Source of the DNA: CAVZBT01 sp963773605
GTDB lineage: Bacteria > Acidobacteriota > UBA6911
Direction: 5' to 3'
DNA length: 64,000 nucleotides
NCBI GenBank assembly: GCA_963773605.1
Contig: CAVZBT010000006.1
Location: 124,001-188,000 of the forward strand
The notes under the pieces are model-generated. The model made no database searches. It had not been told where the DNA came from and was given only the letters and a program-made list of their open reading frames with translations. Shown piece after piece: positions 35,674 to 43,802 of the stretch (position 1 is the stretch's first letter; each line of letters starts with the position of its first letter). Made by a program: the position numbers and the translations under genes.

Positions 35674-37143
35674 TTAACGGGCGAATAGGACTGCCACGTT
35701 GTCTTCGAAGAACACGGTCCAGTTCTTGGATTTCCGGGCCTTCTCGATCATCCTGGCGCTGTCATCCTGGCCGGGATCCTTGCTCAGCAGCAGGTAGCGG
35801 ATGTCGAACGGGCGCAACCGCTCCTCCCAATGCGAATCGTGGAATATGTTGCGGTACTCCCTCACGAACGCTTCCCCAAACAGGTGCACCCTCCCGTCGA
35901 AAAACGATTTCTGACGCGGATAGAGCCGCCATGCGAGATAGTCGCCAAAGATCTGAGGGTGGAAGATGTTTCCCCGCAGGTCCTTCTCGTTGATGTAATC
36001 CATGGCCGCGACCGGCGTCTGCCGCTCTAGCAGGGATGTGGAGTAGAGCGCCGGGCGCACCCATGGGGAGACAATCACGAGCACCACGGCAGCCAGCGCA
36101 GCGACAAAAGCGTTAAACCGCTTAGGCTGCGCCGGCACCTCGACTCCCGACACCGAGATGTGGCGCGCCAGGACGGGCGGTATCACGATGCCAAACCAGA
36201 TCGTGTTGCGTGTCGCCACCAGCCCGAAAACCGAAAAGCTGAGAAAAAGGGCAAGCTCCGTCAGGTCCGGCCTGATACGGGTGTAGATGAGCACCGCGAC
36301 CGCCACAAAGAACAGGCCGTAAAAGGTCAAGAATCCTTGCGCCGAATTGACGGTGGGCGGCTGCCACTCCGCGACGAACTGCTGCGATGACTGGTCGGTC
36401 ATCACCACCCGCACATAATCGTACAGCCTGTACCCCTCCGGATTGACCAGCGTCGCAGCCCCACATGCGGCTAGCATAAGCGCCAGCTTGAGCAACTGCG
36501 ACGCCGAGAGAACCTTGTCGCCGCCCTTGCCGGAAAAGCGGCGGGCCCCCTCGGCCGCGAGGAACAGCGCGACCAGCCCCAGCCCGAGCACGAAGGCGCC
36601 GTGCAGATTGACCCAGAGAATCATCAGGAGCGGCAACACCCAGAGCCGGTCGCGGCGCCCCGTCCGGTATCCCTCCAGTACCCAGTAGAACCACGCGAAC
36701 AGGACGAACGAAAAAACCTGCGGCCTCATGTTGCCGAAGAAGACGAACGAGGCCAGAAACGCCGCGAGAACGGCGACCTTTTTCCGCGCAGTCGCCTCCA
36801 GACAGAGAAGATACACGGGGAGCAGCGCCAGCGCGAGCAGGACCGTGTTCAGAAAAACAAGCAGGGGAAACCCGCCGAGCCGGTATGTTCCATAGTAAAT
36901 CACCTCCGCCAGCCAGTTCTGGACGATGTAGGGCTTGCCAGCGGCGGTGAACGAGAAGATGTCCGTGCGCGGGATAGCATGGGTGGAGACGATAACCTCC
37001 CCCATTTTGAGGTGCCACCAGAAGTCGAGCAGCGGGAGTGGGACGAGGAAACCCTTGACGACGATAACGAACAGGGGAAGGCCCAACCAGAGGTGCTCCA
37101 GCGTGATGCTGTCCCAGATGCGCTTCTGCCCGGGTCCGGTCAT
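35674..37143 (-). CDS. Multi-pass membrane protein, GT-C-like, coupled to a response regulator
   Basis: This 489-residue protein has about ten TMs and a GT-C-like architecture. The first loop is LPLLDFWWHLKMGEVIVSTH (acidic and His residues), then IPRTDIFSFTAAGKPYIVQN and WLAEVIYY. It ends in a soluble region with IFHPQIFGDYLAWRLYPRQK, SFFDGRVHLFG and NWTVFFEDNVAVLFAR. Proteins of this kind are widespread in Acidobacteriota and Chloroflexota without a known function. Its ATG overlaps the stop of the response regulator by 4 bp (ATGA), so it is the third gene of a kinase-regulator-membrane protein operon. That coupling suggests that the regulator controls, or is informed by, envelope glycan synthesis. 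Confidence 0.65.
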   Translation of the reverse strand: MTGPGQKRIWDSITLEHLWLGLPLFVIVVKGFLVPLPLLDFWWHLKMGEVIVSTHAIPRTDIFSFTAAGKPYIVQNWLAEVIYYGTYRLGGFPLLVFLNTVLLALALLPVYLLCLEATARKKVAVLAAFLASFVFFGNMRPQVFSFVLFAWFYWVLEGYRTGRRDRLWVLPLLMILWVNLHGAFVLGLGLVALFLAAEGARRFSGKGGDKVLSASQLLKLALMLAACGAATLVNPEGYRLYDYVRVVMTDQSSQQFVAEWQPPTVNSAQGFLTFYGLFFVAVAVLIYTRIRPDLTELALFLSFSVFGLVATRNTIWFGIVIPPVLARHISVSGVEVPAQPKRFNAFVAALAAVVLVIVSPWVRPALYSTSLLERQTPVAAMDYINEKDLRGNIFHPQIFGDYLAWRLYPRQKSFFDGRVHLFGEAFVREYRNIFHDSHWEERLRPFDIRYLLLSKDPGQDDSARMIEKARKSKNWTVFFEDNVAVLFAR

Positions 37144-37820
37144 CCGACGAACTTGTAGCCCCCTCCGTAAACGGACAGAATGTACTTGGGATTCGCGGGA
37201 TCCTCTTCCAGCTTCTTGCGCAGCTTGAGGATGTGGGTGTCCACGGTCCGGGTGGTGGGGTAGTCGTCATAGCCCCACACGTCGTTCAACAGCACGTCGC
37301 GCGAGAGGACATTCCCGCGGTTGCGGACCAGGAAGCGCATCAGGTCGCATTCCTTCTGAGTTAGTTCGATCTTCCGGTTGCGGACAAACGCTTCGTTCTT
37401 GTCGAAATCGATTTCGACCTGCCCAAAGCGGTATCGAGCGAACGGTTCCGACTGCGGGGCCTGCCGGCGCAAGCGCACGCGAACGCGCGCCAGCAGTTCG
37501 CGCAGCCCGAAGGGCTTCGTCATGTAGTCGTCCGCGCCCAGTTCCAGGCCGACCACGCGGTCGATCTCATCCCCTTTCGCGGTCAACATGATGATGGGAA
37601 TCTCGATCGACCGGTTGCGCAGTTCCCTGCACACATCCAGGCCGCTGATCCCCGGAAGCATGATGTCGAGAATGATCAGGTGCGGGCACTCCTGTGGCAC
37701 CAGCTTGAGGGCTTCCTCGCCAGTGGCCGCCTTCAGGACGCTGTAGCCCTCCTTCTTGAGGTTGACCTCCAACCCCTTCACGAGGTCCGCCTGGTCGTCG
37801 ACGATCAGGATTTTGTACAT
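37140..37820 (-). CDS. OmpR/PhoB-family response regulator
   Basis: This 226-residue two-domain response regulator has a receiver with acidic pair D8-D9 (MYKILIVDDQ), phosphoacceptor D52 (LIILDIMLPGISGL), T80 (IIMLTAKGDE) and K102 (DDYMTKPF). The C-terminal winged-helix DNA-binding domain contains IELTQKECDLMRFLVRNRGN, VLSRDVLLNDVWGY and TRTVDTHILKLRKKLE. It is the PhoB/OmpR type and should be phosphorylated by the kinase encoded 6 bp upstream. The downstream membrane gene overlaps it by 4 bp. Targets are unknown; the adjacent tad and glycan genes are candidates. Confidence 0.93.
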   Translation of the reverse strand: MYKILIVDDQADLVKGLEVNLKKEGYSVLKAATGEEALKLVPQECPHLIILDIMLPGISGLDVCRELRNRSIEIPIIMLTAKGDEIDRVVGLELGADDYMTKPFGLRELLARVRVRLRRQAPQSEPFARYRFGQVEIDFDKNEAFVRNRKIELTQKECDLMRFLVRNRGNVLSRDVLLNDVWGYDDYPTTRTVDTHILKLRKKLEEDPANPKYILSVYGGGYKFVG

Positions 37821-37826
37821 GGATTG

Positions 37827-38852
37827 TCAGCCGGCCTGGATAATCGAGCGGTTGCCGGGATCATAGGTATCGGGCAACCCGTAGTTCTCCCGCCCGGCCT
37901 CTGGGACCGGGAAGAAAAGCCTGAACCGGGTCCCCTGGTCCAAATGGCTCTGGACCTCGATCCTCCCGCCGTGGTCCTTCATGACCTGTTGGACGAGGTA
38001 GAGACCCAGGCCGCACCCGCCTTTCTCGCTGCCCCTCGCAAGACGGTAGAAGGGTTCAAATATCTTCTCCTGCTCCGCTGCGGGAATACCGAATCCGTAG
38101 TCCTGCACCTCGACAACGACTTCGTCCACCTGCCGCCACATGTGTATTCGGATCAGGCGCGAGTCACCCGAGTACTTCCGGGCGTTGTCCATGAGATTCA
38201 GCACCAGCTGCGACACCTGCTCGCGGTTGAAGAGGACTGTCGGCAGATTCGGCTGGAAGCCCGTCTTGACGACGAAGCCGCGCAGCGCGAGATACTCGGA
38301 ATAGTCGGCAACGGTCTGCGAGACCGTCTCGGCCAGGTTCCCCGGCTGTAGGATGCGGGGCCTCTGTCCCTGCCGGATCTTGGAGAAATCGAGCACGTTG
38401 TCGATCAACCGGCTAAGGCGTTCGCTCTCCCTTGCGATAATGCGAATGTAGCTGTTGCGCTCCTCGGCTGTAAATGCCTCCTCGCCGTCAACCAGCGTTT
38501 CGCTATAGAGACGGATAAGGCTCAGCGGCGTCTTCAGCTCATGGGAAATTCCGCTGACAAAATCCGATTGAAGCTGGAACCACTGCAGATCGCGGGAGAC
38601 GCGGATCAGCAGGTATATCCCCAGGCTGATGATGCAGAGGAACATCCATGTGGCCAATCCTGCAAACCAAATCTCACGCGCCGAGGCCCCTTGGGCAAGC
38701 TGATTCAAGGAGTCCTGCTGGCGGGTCAGGGAAACCACGTTCAGCGCGAAAAGCAGGAGCGTACAGGCCAGGATGATGATGAGGTAGATCCGGAATGCAA
38801 CCAGGCGTGAGGGCCGGTCCTTTTTGACAAACCCGAGCATTGCCTTCAGCAT
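37827..38852 (-). CDS. Membrane sensor histidine kinase
   Basis: From the ATG at 38852 this is a 341-residue kinase. It has two TMs (about 20-42 and 64-84) around a short periplasmic loop of about 20 residues, a HisKA H-box SDFVSGISHELKTPLSLIRL (phospho-His at about 104), N-box LVLNLMDNARKY, G1 VQDYGFGIP and G2 GGCGLGLYLVQQV. The frame is open 62 codons upstream, but that part is encoded by a family 1 repeat and has no family resemblance, so the internal ATG is preferred. The loop is too small for a large ligand domain, so it may sense membrane state. It pairs with the regulator at 37140. Confidence 0.9.
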   Translation of the reverse strand: MLKAMLGFVKKDRPSRLVAFRIYLIIILACTLLLFALNVVSLTRQQDSLNQLAQGASAREIWFAGLATWMFLCIISLGIYLLIRVSRDLQWFQLQSDFVSGISHELKTPLSLIRLYSETLVDGEEAFTAEERNSYIRIIARESERLSRLIDNVLDFSKIRQGQRPRILQPGNLAETVSQTVADYSEYLALRGFVVKTGFQPNLPTVLFNREQVSQLVLNLMDNARKYSGDSRLIRIHMWRQVDEVVVEVQDYGFGIPAAEQEKIFEPFYRLARGSEKGGCGLGLYLVQQVMKDHGGRIEVQSHLDQGTRFRLFFPVPEAGRENYGLPDTYDPGNRSIIQAG

Positions 38853-38925
38853 TCGGGGGGCCCCGCTTCCCTGAGACCACAGGCTTTGAGGCGAGCTCTT
38901 GAAACCCACCTCGAAGGCGCAAAGC

Positions 38926-39048
38926 GTGTGCGGCCGGCAGCTGCGGCTCGACGCCGCTTCTGGGGCGGCGCCCAGGCGCCGCCATCTGGCCAGTGCCTGC
39001 CGGTCCCAGTACAACCGCAGAAAGCGGTGCCAAGGCACCGCACTCCAT
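38926..39048. repeat. Repeat family 1, locus 1
   Basis: This is the leftmost clear family 1 element. It has a diverged left end with GCTGCGGCTCGACGCCGCTT, the inner palindrome GGCGGCGCCCAGGCGCCGCC, a spacer, then AAAGCGGTGCCAAGGCACCG and CACTCCA. In the right arm compensating changes keep the small palindrome (GGTGCCAAGGCACC instead of GGCGCCGAGGCGCC). It lies upstream of the kinase gene. Confidence 0.75.
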
Positions 39049-39187
39049 AACGCGATAATTCGGAACAGGTCGTCGTGGGCGAGACGACCCGGACATTATC
39101 TTTCCAGTAACAATCCGGTGCAACACAATTGTCTGGAGCCCGAAAAACTGTGTGTAGCGTTGCCCTTAGTGAGCCGATGAGTCGGAT

Positions 39188-40597
39188 ATGGACCAGACAG
39201 CTGCCGGCGAGCACAGCACCAGGGACGGGAACGCCCCCCCGTCTTTCCCGACCACCATTGCCGAGACGGGGTTGAGCTGCACGTTCCTGAATGCGCTCGT
39301 CTTGAAGATGCTGCACACGCTGGCCCTGGAAACCGTCGCGGACGTCGCCGACCGCCTCAAGCTCAGTCCTTCGGTCGTCGACCAGCTGTTACTGGGCCTC
39401 AAGCACCAGAAGTGCGTCGAAGTCCTGGGATCCATCCCGGGAAACGTCCCTGTACTGCGCTACGGGCTTACGAATGCCGGCAAAGAACAGGCCATCGACG
39501 CCGCAAACCAGTGCGAGTATGTCGGGCCCGCCCCCGTGCCGCTCGCGACATTCCAGGCGCAGGTGAAGAAGCAGACCATCGCGAACGAGAAAATAACGGT
39601 CGCCGACCTGACCGCCGCAATGTCCCACCTGGTCGTCCCGGACTCGCTGATCCGCCGGCTTGGCCCTGCCGTCAATTCCTCGCGCGCGCTGTTGGTCTAT
39701 GGGTCAGCCGGGAACGGGAAGACCTCGGTCAGCGAAGCGATCGGGAAGGTATTCAAACAGCCGGTCTATATCCCCCACGCCATCGAAGTCGACGGGCAGG
39801 TGATCCGGGTCTTCGACCCGACGGTCCACGCCGAACTAGCCGTCGCGAACGAGGCTGAGCTGCATATCAGGAAAAAACCGGATCTGCGCTGGGTCAAGTG
39901 CCGGCGCCCGGTCATCCTCATGGGAGGAGAGCTGACCCTCGACATGCTGGATCTGCGCTACGAGACGACGGCCAAGTTCTACGAGGCGCCGCCGCAGGTC
40001 AAAGCGCTGGGAGGCGTGTTCATCATCGATGATTTCGGGCGGCAATTGGTGCAGCCTAAAGACTTGTTGAACCGCTGGATCGTACCGCTCGAGAAGAAGT
40101 TCGACTACCTCACCATCCACACGGGCAAGAAATTCGATTACCCGTTCGACGAGATGGTGATCTTCTCAACGAACATCTCGCCCAACACCCTCATGGACGC
40201 GGCACTCCTCAGGAGGGTGAAGTACAAACTGCGGGTCGATCCCCCTTCGGTGGCGGATTACTGTCTTATTTTCCGCCGCGTGTGCGAGCAACACGGCGTC
40301 CGACTGGATGACTCGATACTGGACTTCCTGCTCGAAGAATTTTATCCGCGGATGGGATTCGGCTGCGCCGCGTATCACCCGATATTCATAGTCGAGCACG
40401 CCGTCGCCGCCTGCCGGTACATGGGGGTGACCCCGAGGCTCACGCTGGAACTGGTGCAGGACGCCCTCGAAAACCTCTATGTTTCGGATGCGCCGCCGCA
40501 GGAGCGCGTCGCCCCGCTGCAGGCGCTGATGAAGGCGACGGTAGACGGAACCAGGCTGCAGGTGCGGGTGCCGGAGGTAACCCCGCGCAAGCTGTAG
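39188..40597 (+). CDS. AAA+ ATPase with N-terminal winged-helix domain
   Basis: This 469-residue protein combines a winged-helix-like N-terminus (about residues 45-110: LETVADVADRLKLSPSVVDQ, then LRYGLTNAGKEQ) with an AAA+ domain. Walker A is YGSAGNGKTSVSEA (about 171-184), Walker B GGVFIIDDFG (about 275-284), sensor 1 MVIFSTNISP (about 323-332), and an arginine-finger candidate lies in LLRRVKYKL. A C-terminal helical lid follows. It is not a sigma-54 activator, because the GAFTGA loop is absent. It is cytoplasmic. Lying near the tad minor-pilin genes and the two-component system, it could regulate or remodel the pilus or glycan machinery; this is inference. Confidence 0.8.
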   Translation: MDQTAAGEHSTRDGNAPPSFPTTIAETGLSCTFLNALVLKMLHTLALETVADVADRLKLSPSVVDQLLLGLKHQKCVEVLGSIPGNVPVLRYGLTNAGKEQAIDAANQCEYVGPAPVPLATFQAQVKKQTIANEKITVADLTAAMSHLVVPDSLIRRLGPAVNSSRALLVYGSAGNGKTSVSEAIGKVFKQPVYIPHAIEVDGQVIRVFDPTVHAELAVANEAELHIRKKPDLRWVKCRRPVILMGGELTLDMLDLRYETTAKFYEAPPQVKALGGVFIIDDFGRQLVQPKDLLNRWIVPLEKKFDYLTIHTGKKFDYPFDEMVIFSTNISPNTLMDAALLRRVKYKLRVDPPSVADYCLIFRRVCEQHGVRLDDSILDFLLEEFYPRMGFGCAAYHPIFIVEHAVAACRYMGVTPRLTLELVQDALENLYVSDAPPQERVAPLQALMKATVDGTRLQVRVPEVTPRKL

Positions 40598-40626
40598 CTT
40601 GGGACGCCGAGGCGTGCGATTTCGGT

Positions 40627-40697
40627 GTGGCGCCGAGGCGCCGGGCAGTTCGGCCGTCGATTGTAATTGAAAAGCGGCGCCGAGGCGCCGCACTCCA
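40627..40697. repeat. Repeat family 1, locus 2
   Basis: A partial left palindrome (TGGCGCCGAGGCGCCG) and a full right arm (AAAGCGGCGCCGAGGCGCCG then CACTCCA) fill the space between the convergent AAA+ and GT2 genes. The right terminus touches the GT2 stop codon with no base between. Confidence 0.8.
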
Positions 40698-41432
40698 TCA
40701 CTCTACGCGGCGGTAGTCGCGCTTGCAGAGCAGCTTCTCCAGCCAGACGTACAACACGATAAAGAGGTACCGGCTGCCCATCTCCTTCAGATGCAGCGCC
40801 GATTGGCCCCAAGTCCTCTGCCGCCAGCTGATGGGCACAACCTCGAAGGAGTAGCCGCGCACGATGGCTTTGAGAGGCAGTTCCACCGTGAGATTGAAGT
40901 GCCGCGACAGCAGCGGACGGCAGCCCTGAATCACATTGGCGCGATATCCCTTGAAGGCGTTGGTCACGTCGTTGTAACCGATGCCGAACAGGAGCCGCAC
41001 GAAGGAGTTTGCCAGCCGGTTGATGGCGAGCTTGAACTTCGGGTACCCCTCGACCTTGCCGCCGGCCACGAACCGGGATCCGAAGGCGCACTCCGCCCTG
41101 TCCCTCAGGATGGCGAAGTAGCGGACGAGATCCTCGACGTCGTCGGAGCCGTCCGCCATCATGACGGCGACCGCATCCCCCTCGAAGGCGTCCAGTCCGG
41201 TACCGACCGCATACCCGAATCCGTTTGGCCTGACGTTCCGCAGCAGCCGGACGTCCGCGTCCTCCAGGCACCGTTTCTGCACTTCGGATGCGGTGGCGTC
41301 CGTACTCCCGTCGTCCACGACGATGATCTCGTAAGCGATGCCTTCGCGTCGGAGCCGGCTCCGGATGGAATCGACGGTCGGCCCGACGGTCCCCTCCTCG
41401 TTGCGCGCCGGAATCACGACGGAGAGTTTCAT
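40698..41432 (-). CDS. GT2 family glycosyltransferase (polyprenyl-phosphate sugar synthase-like)
   Basis: This 244-residue GT-A enzyme of the dolichol-phosphate-mannose synthase type has the N-terminal motif MKLSVVIPARNEEGTVGPTV, the first Asp in YEIIVVDDGSTDAT and a DXD-like motif in VAVMMADGSDDVEDLV. The acceptor-side region reads SRFVAGGKVEGYPKFKLAIN, and a C-terminal amphipathic or hydrophobic segment is YLFIVLYVWLEKLL. Such enzymes load a sugar on polyprenyl phosphate in the cytoplasm, which is the donor that GT39 and GT87 enzymes use. Its ATG overlaps the epimerase stop by 4 bp, so it is made together with the sugar-nucleotide enzyme. A family 1 repeat abuts its stop. Confidence 0.85.
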   Translation of the reverse strand: MKLSVVIPARNEEGTVGPTVDSIRSRLRREGIAYEIIVVDDGSTDATASEVQKRCLEDADVRLLRNVRPNGFGYAVGTGLDAFEGDAVAVMMADGSDDVEDLVRYFAILRDRAECAFGSRFVAGGKVEGYPKFKLAINRLANSFVRLLFGIGYNDVTNAFKGYRANVIQGCRPLLSRHFNLTVELPLKAIVRGYSFEVVPISWRQRTWGQSALHLKEMGSRYLFIVLYVWLEKLLCKRDYRRVE

Positions 41433-42479
41433 GCGCCGGCCTGTTCGGCGGGTTGCGCGAGTTCCTGCAGGATGCGGTCCAGGGACCGGGTCACGCTCCA
41501 TCCCGGGTAGTCCGCCCTGAACCGGGCCAGGTTCGTGATATAGCAGATGTGGTCGCCGACCCTCGGGCGATCGACATACTCGACCGACAGCTTCTTGCCC
41601 GTCAGCTCTTCCAGGCGCCCGACCGCCTCGAGCAGCGACACGCTGTTCCCGCGCCCGCCGCCGAGGTTGTAGACGGCTGCGGGACGCGGGGCGTTGTAGA
41701 ATTCCAGCATCGCCGCACACACGTCGAACGAGTGCAGGTTGTCCCGGACCTGTTTGCCTTTGTATCCGTAGATCCGGTAGCCGCGGCCTTTCCGCACCGC
41801 CTTGGCGAGATAGGCAAGGAAGCCGTGGAGCTCGACGCCGGAATGGTTCGGGCCGGTGAGGCAGCCGGCGCGAAAGCACACCGTGGGGATCCCGAAATAG
41901 CGGCCGTATTCCTGGACCATGATGTCGGCGGCTACCTTCGACGCCCCGAAAATGCTGTGCGTGCAGGCATCCACGGGGCAGGTCTCGTCGATCCCGTCCT
42001 GGTGCCCGGCGTCGTAGTCGTACCGGGTGTCGAGTTCACGAACGGGGACGAGGTTGGGGCGGTCCCCGTAGACCTTGTTCGTGCTCATGAAAACGAACGG
42101 GGCGTCGGAGGCGTAACGCCGCACGCCCTCCAGCAGGTTGAGCGTGCCGACGGCGTTCACGTCGAAATCGTCGAACGCCCGCTCTTTGGCCAGATCGTGC
42201 GAGGGCTGGGCCGCGCAGTGGATGGTCAGACCGGGACGGACCTGCTGCAGGATCTCGAGGAGCTGCCGGCGGTCGCGGATGTCGACGTCGTGATACGCGA
42301 AGCGGGAGGCGGACCTTCGGAGCCGTTCCAGGTTCCACGTCGTGTCGCCTTCGGGACCGAAGAAGTCCCGCCGCATGTTGTTGTCGATCCCGTGGACGTC
42401 CCACCCTAACCGGTCGAAGAACAACGACGGCTTCGGAACCGATCAGGCCGCTGCTGCCGGTAACCAGAACACGTTTCAT
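41429..42479 (-). pseudogene. CDP-paratose 2-epimerase-like enzyme, one frameshift near the start
   Basis: The ATG at 42479 opens MKRVLVTGSSGLIGSEAVV, the Rossmann motif. An indel near 42425 then moves the frame to FFDRLGWDVHGIDNNMRRDF, which runs intact to the stop at 41429. Motifs are SIFGASKVAADIMVQEYGRY (a YxxxK position replaced by FxxxK), CFRAGCLTGPNHSGVELHGF and KQVRDNLHSFDV, all close to CDP-paratose/tyvelose epimerases. The FxxxK at the usual YxxxK position may be a register effect or a real change of the catalytic Tyr. Total repaired length is about 350. It is coupled to the GT2 gene downstream by a 4-bp overlap and probably supplies its sugar nucleotide. Confidence 0.78.
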
Positions 42480-42523
42480 GGCGACATTCTTAGCAGGGCT
42501 GGAGATAGTGAGACAACAGAAAT

Positions 42524-42632
42524 GTGGGCCGCGTCGGCTCGCCGCGGCCCGGGATTTGCTCAGCCGGCGGATTGGTAGTTGCAGCGTGACCGTAGTTCAT
42601 TGGGGCGGGGGCGAGCCAACCCCGCCCACTTT
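42524..42632. repeat. GC-rich repeat family 2, full copy
   Basis: The left palindrome GTGGGCCGCGTCGGCTCGCC plus GCGGCCC is followed by GATTTGCTCAGCCGGCGGAT, a middle with GTTCATTGGGGC, and the right palindrome GGGGGCGAGCCAACCCCGCC. The right 33 bp encode the last ten residues (VGGVGSPPPQ) and reach the stop of the cNMP/GAF gene. Confidence 0.75.
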
Positions 42633-43616
42633 GGCGACCAGGCGCTGCACGCCTTGCGCGCATTGGTGGGCAAGGGCGTGGAGTAGGGCCTCGTCGTCCG
42701 CTTCGAAGTGGCCCGTGCGCTTGTTCACGACTTCAATGACCCCGACCACGTCGTCCCTGTCGCCCAACACCGGGGCGGCCAGCAGGTTTCGGGTCCAGTA
42801 ACCCGTCATGACGTCGATATAGGCGTCGAACCGCGGGTCCAGATAGGCCTCCTGCAGATTGACGATCTCTCGCTTCAGGGCAACCCAGCCAACGACGTCC
42901 GTGCCGGCCATTACTCGAAGCGGCTCTTCCCCAGCCCGCCCGATCAGATCCCCCGTTTCCGGCTCGCGAACGAAGACATACGCGCGGTCCGCCTCAAGGA
43001 CCTCACACGCCCTTCGAGCGATCGCGGCGGCGAGCTCTTCAGGAGTGCCCTCCGCCGGCAACTCGAACGATAACGATTCTTCGCAGCACCTCATGCGCTT
43101 CGGCAGGAGGTCGTACCGAACTTTCAGGAGCACCGAGGGTTCCGTTGCGTAGACCGAACAGCGCCGCGTGCCGTCGGTGAAGTATTCCGCTTCGCCAAGG
43201 ACATCGCCCGGCAGAAATACTCCCGCAGGGTGTCGGTGGGTCGAGCTCGAGAGAAGCAGACGCCCGGCCAGCACCACGTACGCGCCGTCGCCCCGTTGCC
43301 CCTCGTGGAACAGGATCTCACCGGGCTCGAGCCCGATCTCCTCAACCTCTTTCCCGATCCTGGCCAGTTCCTCCGGGCTCAGGTCCGCAGTGAGAGAGCA
43401 AAGTCGCAACCGGTCGGCACGCTGCGCTTCGAGCGCCTCGAGCAGGTCTTCCTGCGCCAGGCGCTCGCGCGCAAGCAGGATTTCTCCGAGACGCTTCACG
43501 TTGCCTGACGCGGACTCGAGCGCCTGGACGGACAGCGCCCACTCGATGTCGGGCTGGGAACACGCAAGATAGTCTCCGATCCTGCGGAGTCCGACACCTG
43601 TCTGCGGGGAAGTCAT
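42597..43616 (-). CDS. cNMP-binding and GAF domain sensor protein
   Basis: From the ATG at 43616 this is a 339-residue soluble sensor. An N-terminal helical module (about 10-65, with VKRLGEILLARERLAQEDLL) resembles the MshEN/GspE N-terminal fold that can bind c-di-GMP. A cyclic-nucleotide-type domain follows (about 80-170: EPGEILFHEGQRGDGAYVVL and FLPGDVLGEAEYFTDGTRRC). A GAF domain closes the protein (about 190-325: ACEVLEADRAYVFVREPETG and AAPVLGDRDDVVGVIEVVNK). No output domain is present, so it may act by protein contact. The last ten residues are encoded by a family 2 repeat. No operon partner is evident. Confidence 0.82.
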   Translation of the reverse strand: MTSPQTGVGLRRIGDYLACSQPDIEWALSVQALESASGNVKRLGEILLARERLAQEDLLEALEAQRADRLRLCSLTADLSPEELARIGKEVEEIGLEPGEILFHEGQRGDGAYVVLAGRLLLSSSTHRHPAGVFLPGDVLGEAEYFTDGTRRCSVYATEPSVLLKVRYDLLPKRMRCCEESLSFELPAEGTPEELAAAIARRACEVLEADRAYVFVREPETGDLIGRAGEEPLRVMAGTDVVGWVALKREIVNLQEAYLDPRFDAYIDVMTGYWTRNLLAAPVLGDRDDVVGVIEVVNKRTGHFEADDEALLHALAHQCAQGVQRLVAKVGGVGSPPPQ

Positions 43617-43802
43617 GGCAGGCCTCCACGATATACGTGACGTTTTCAAAACAGACAGACGATTAACACAACGGGGCTCGGCGCGACGAGGGGGATCCCC
43701 GCTTTCCGGCATATTACGCCCAAAGGCCCCCGCAAGGCAATTGGGGGAGAGGGCTTTCGTTGACACCGGGGGCCACTGAATCTAGCATAAGACTAACCTC
43801 CT

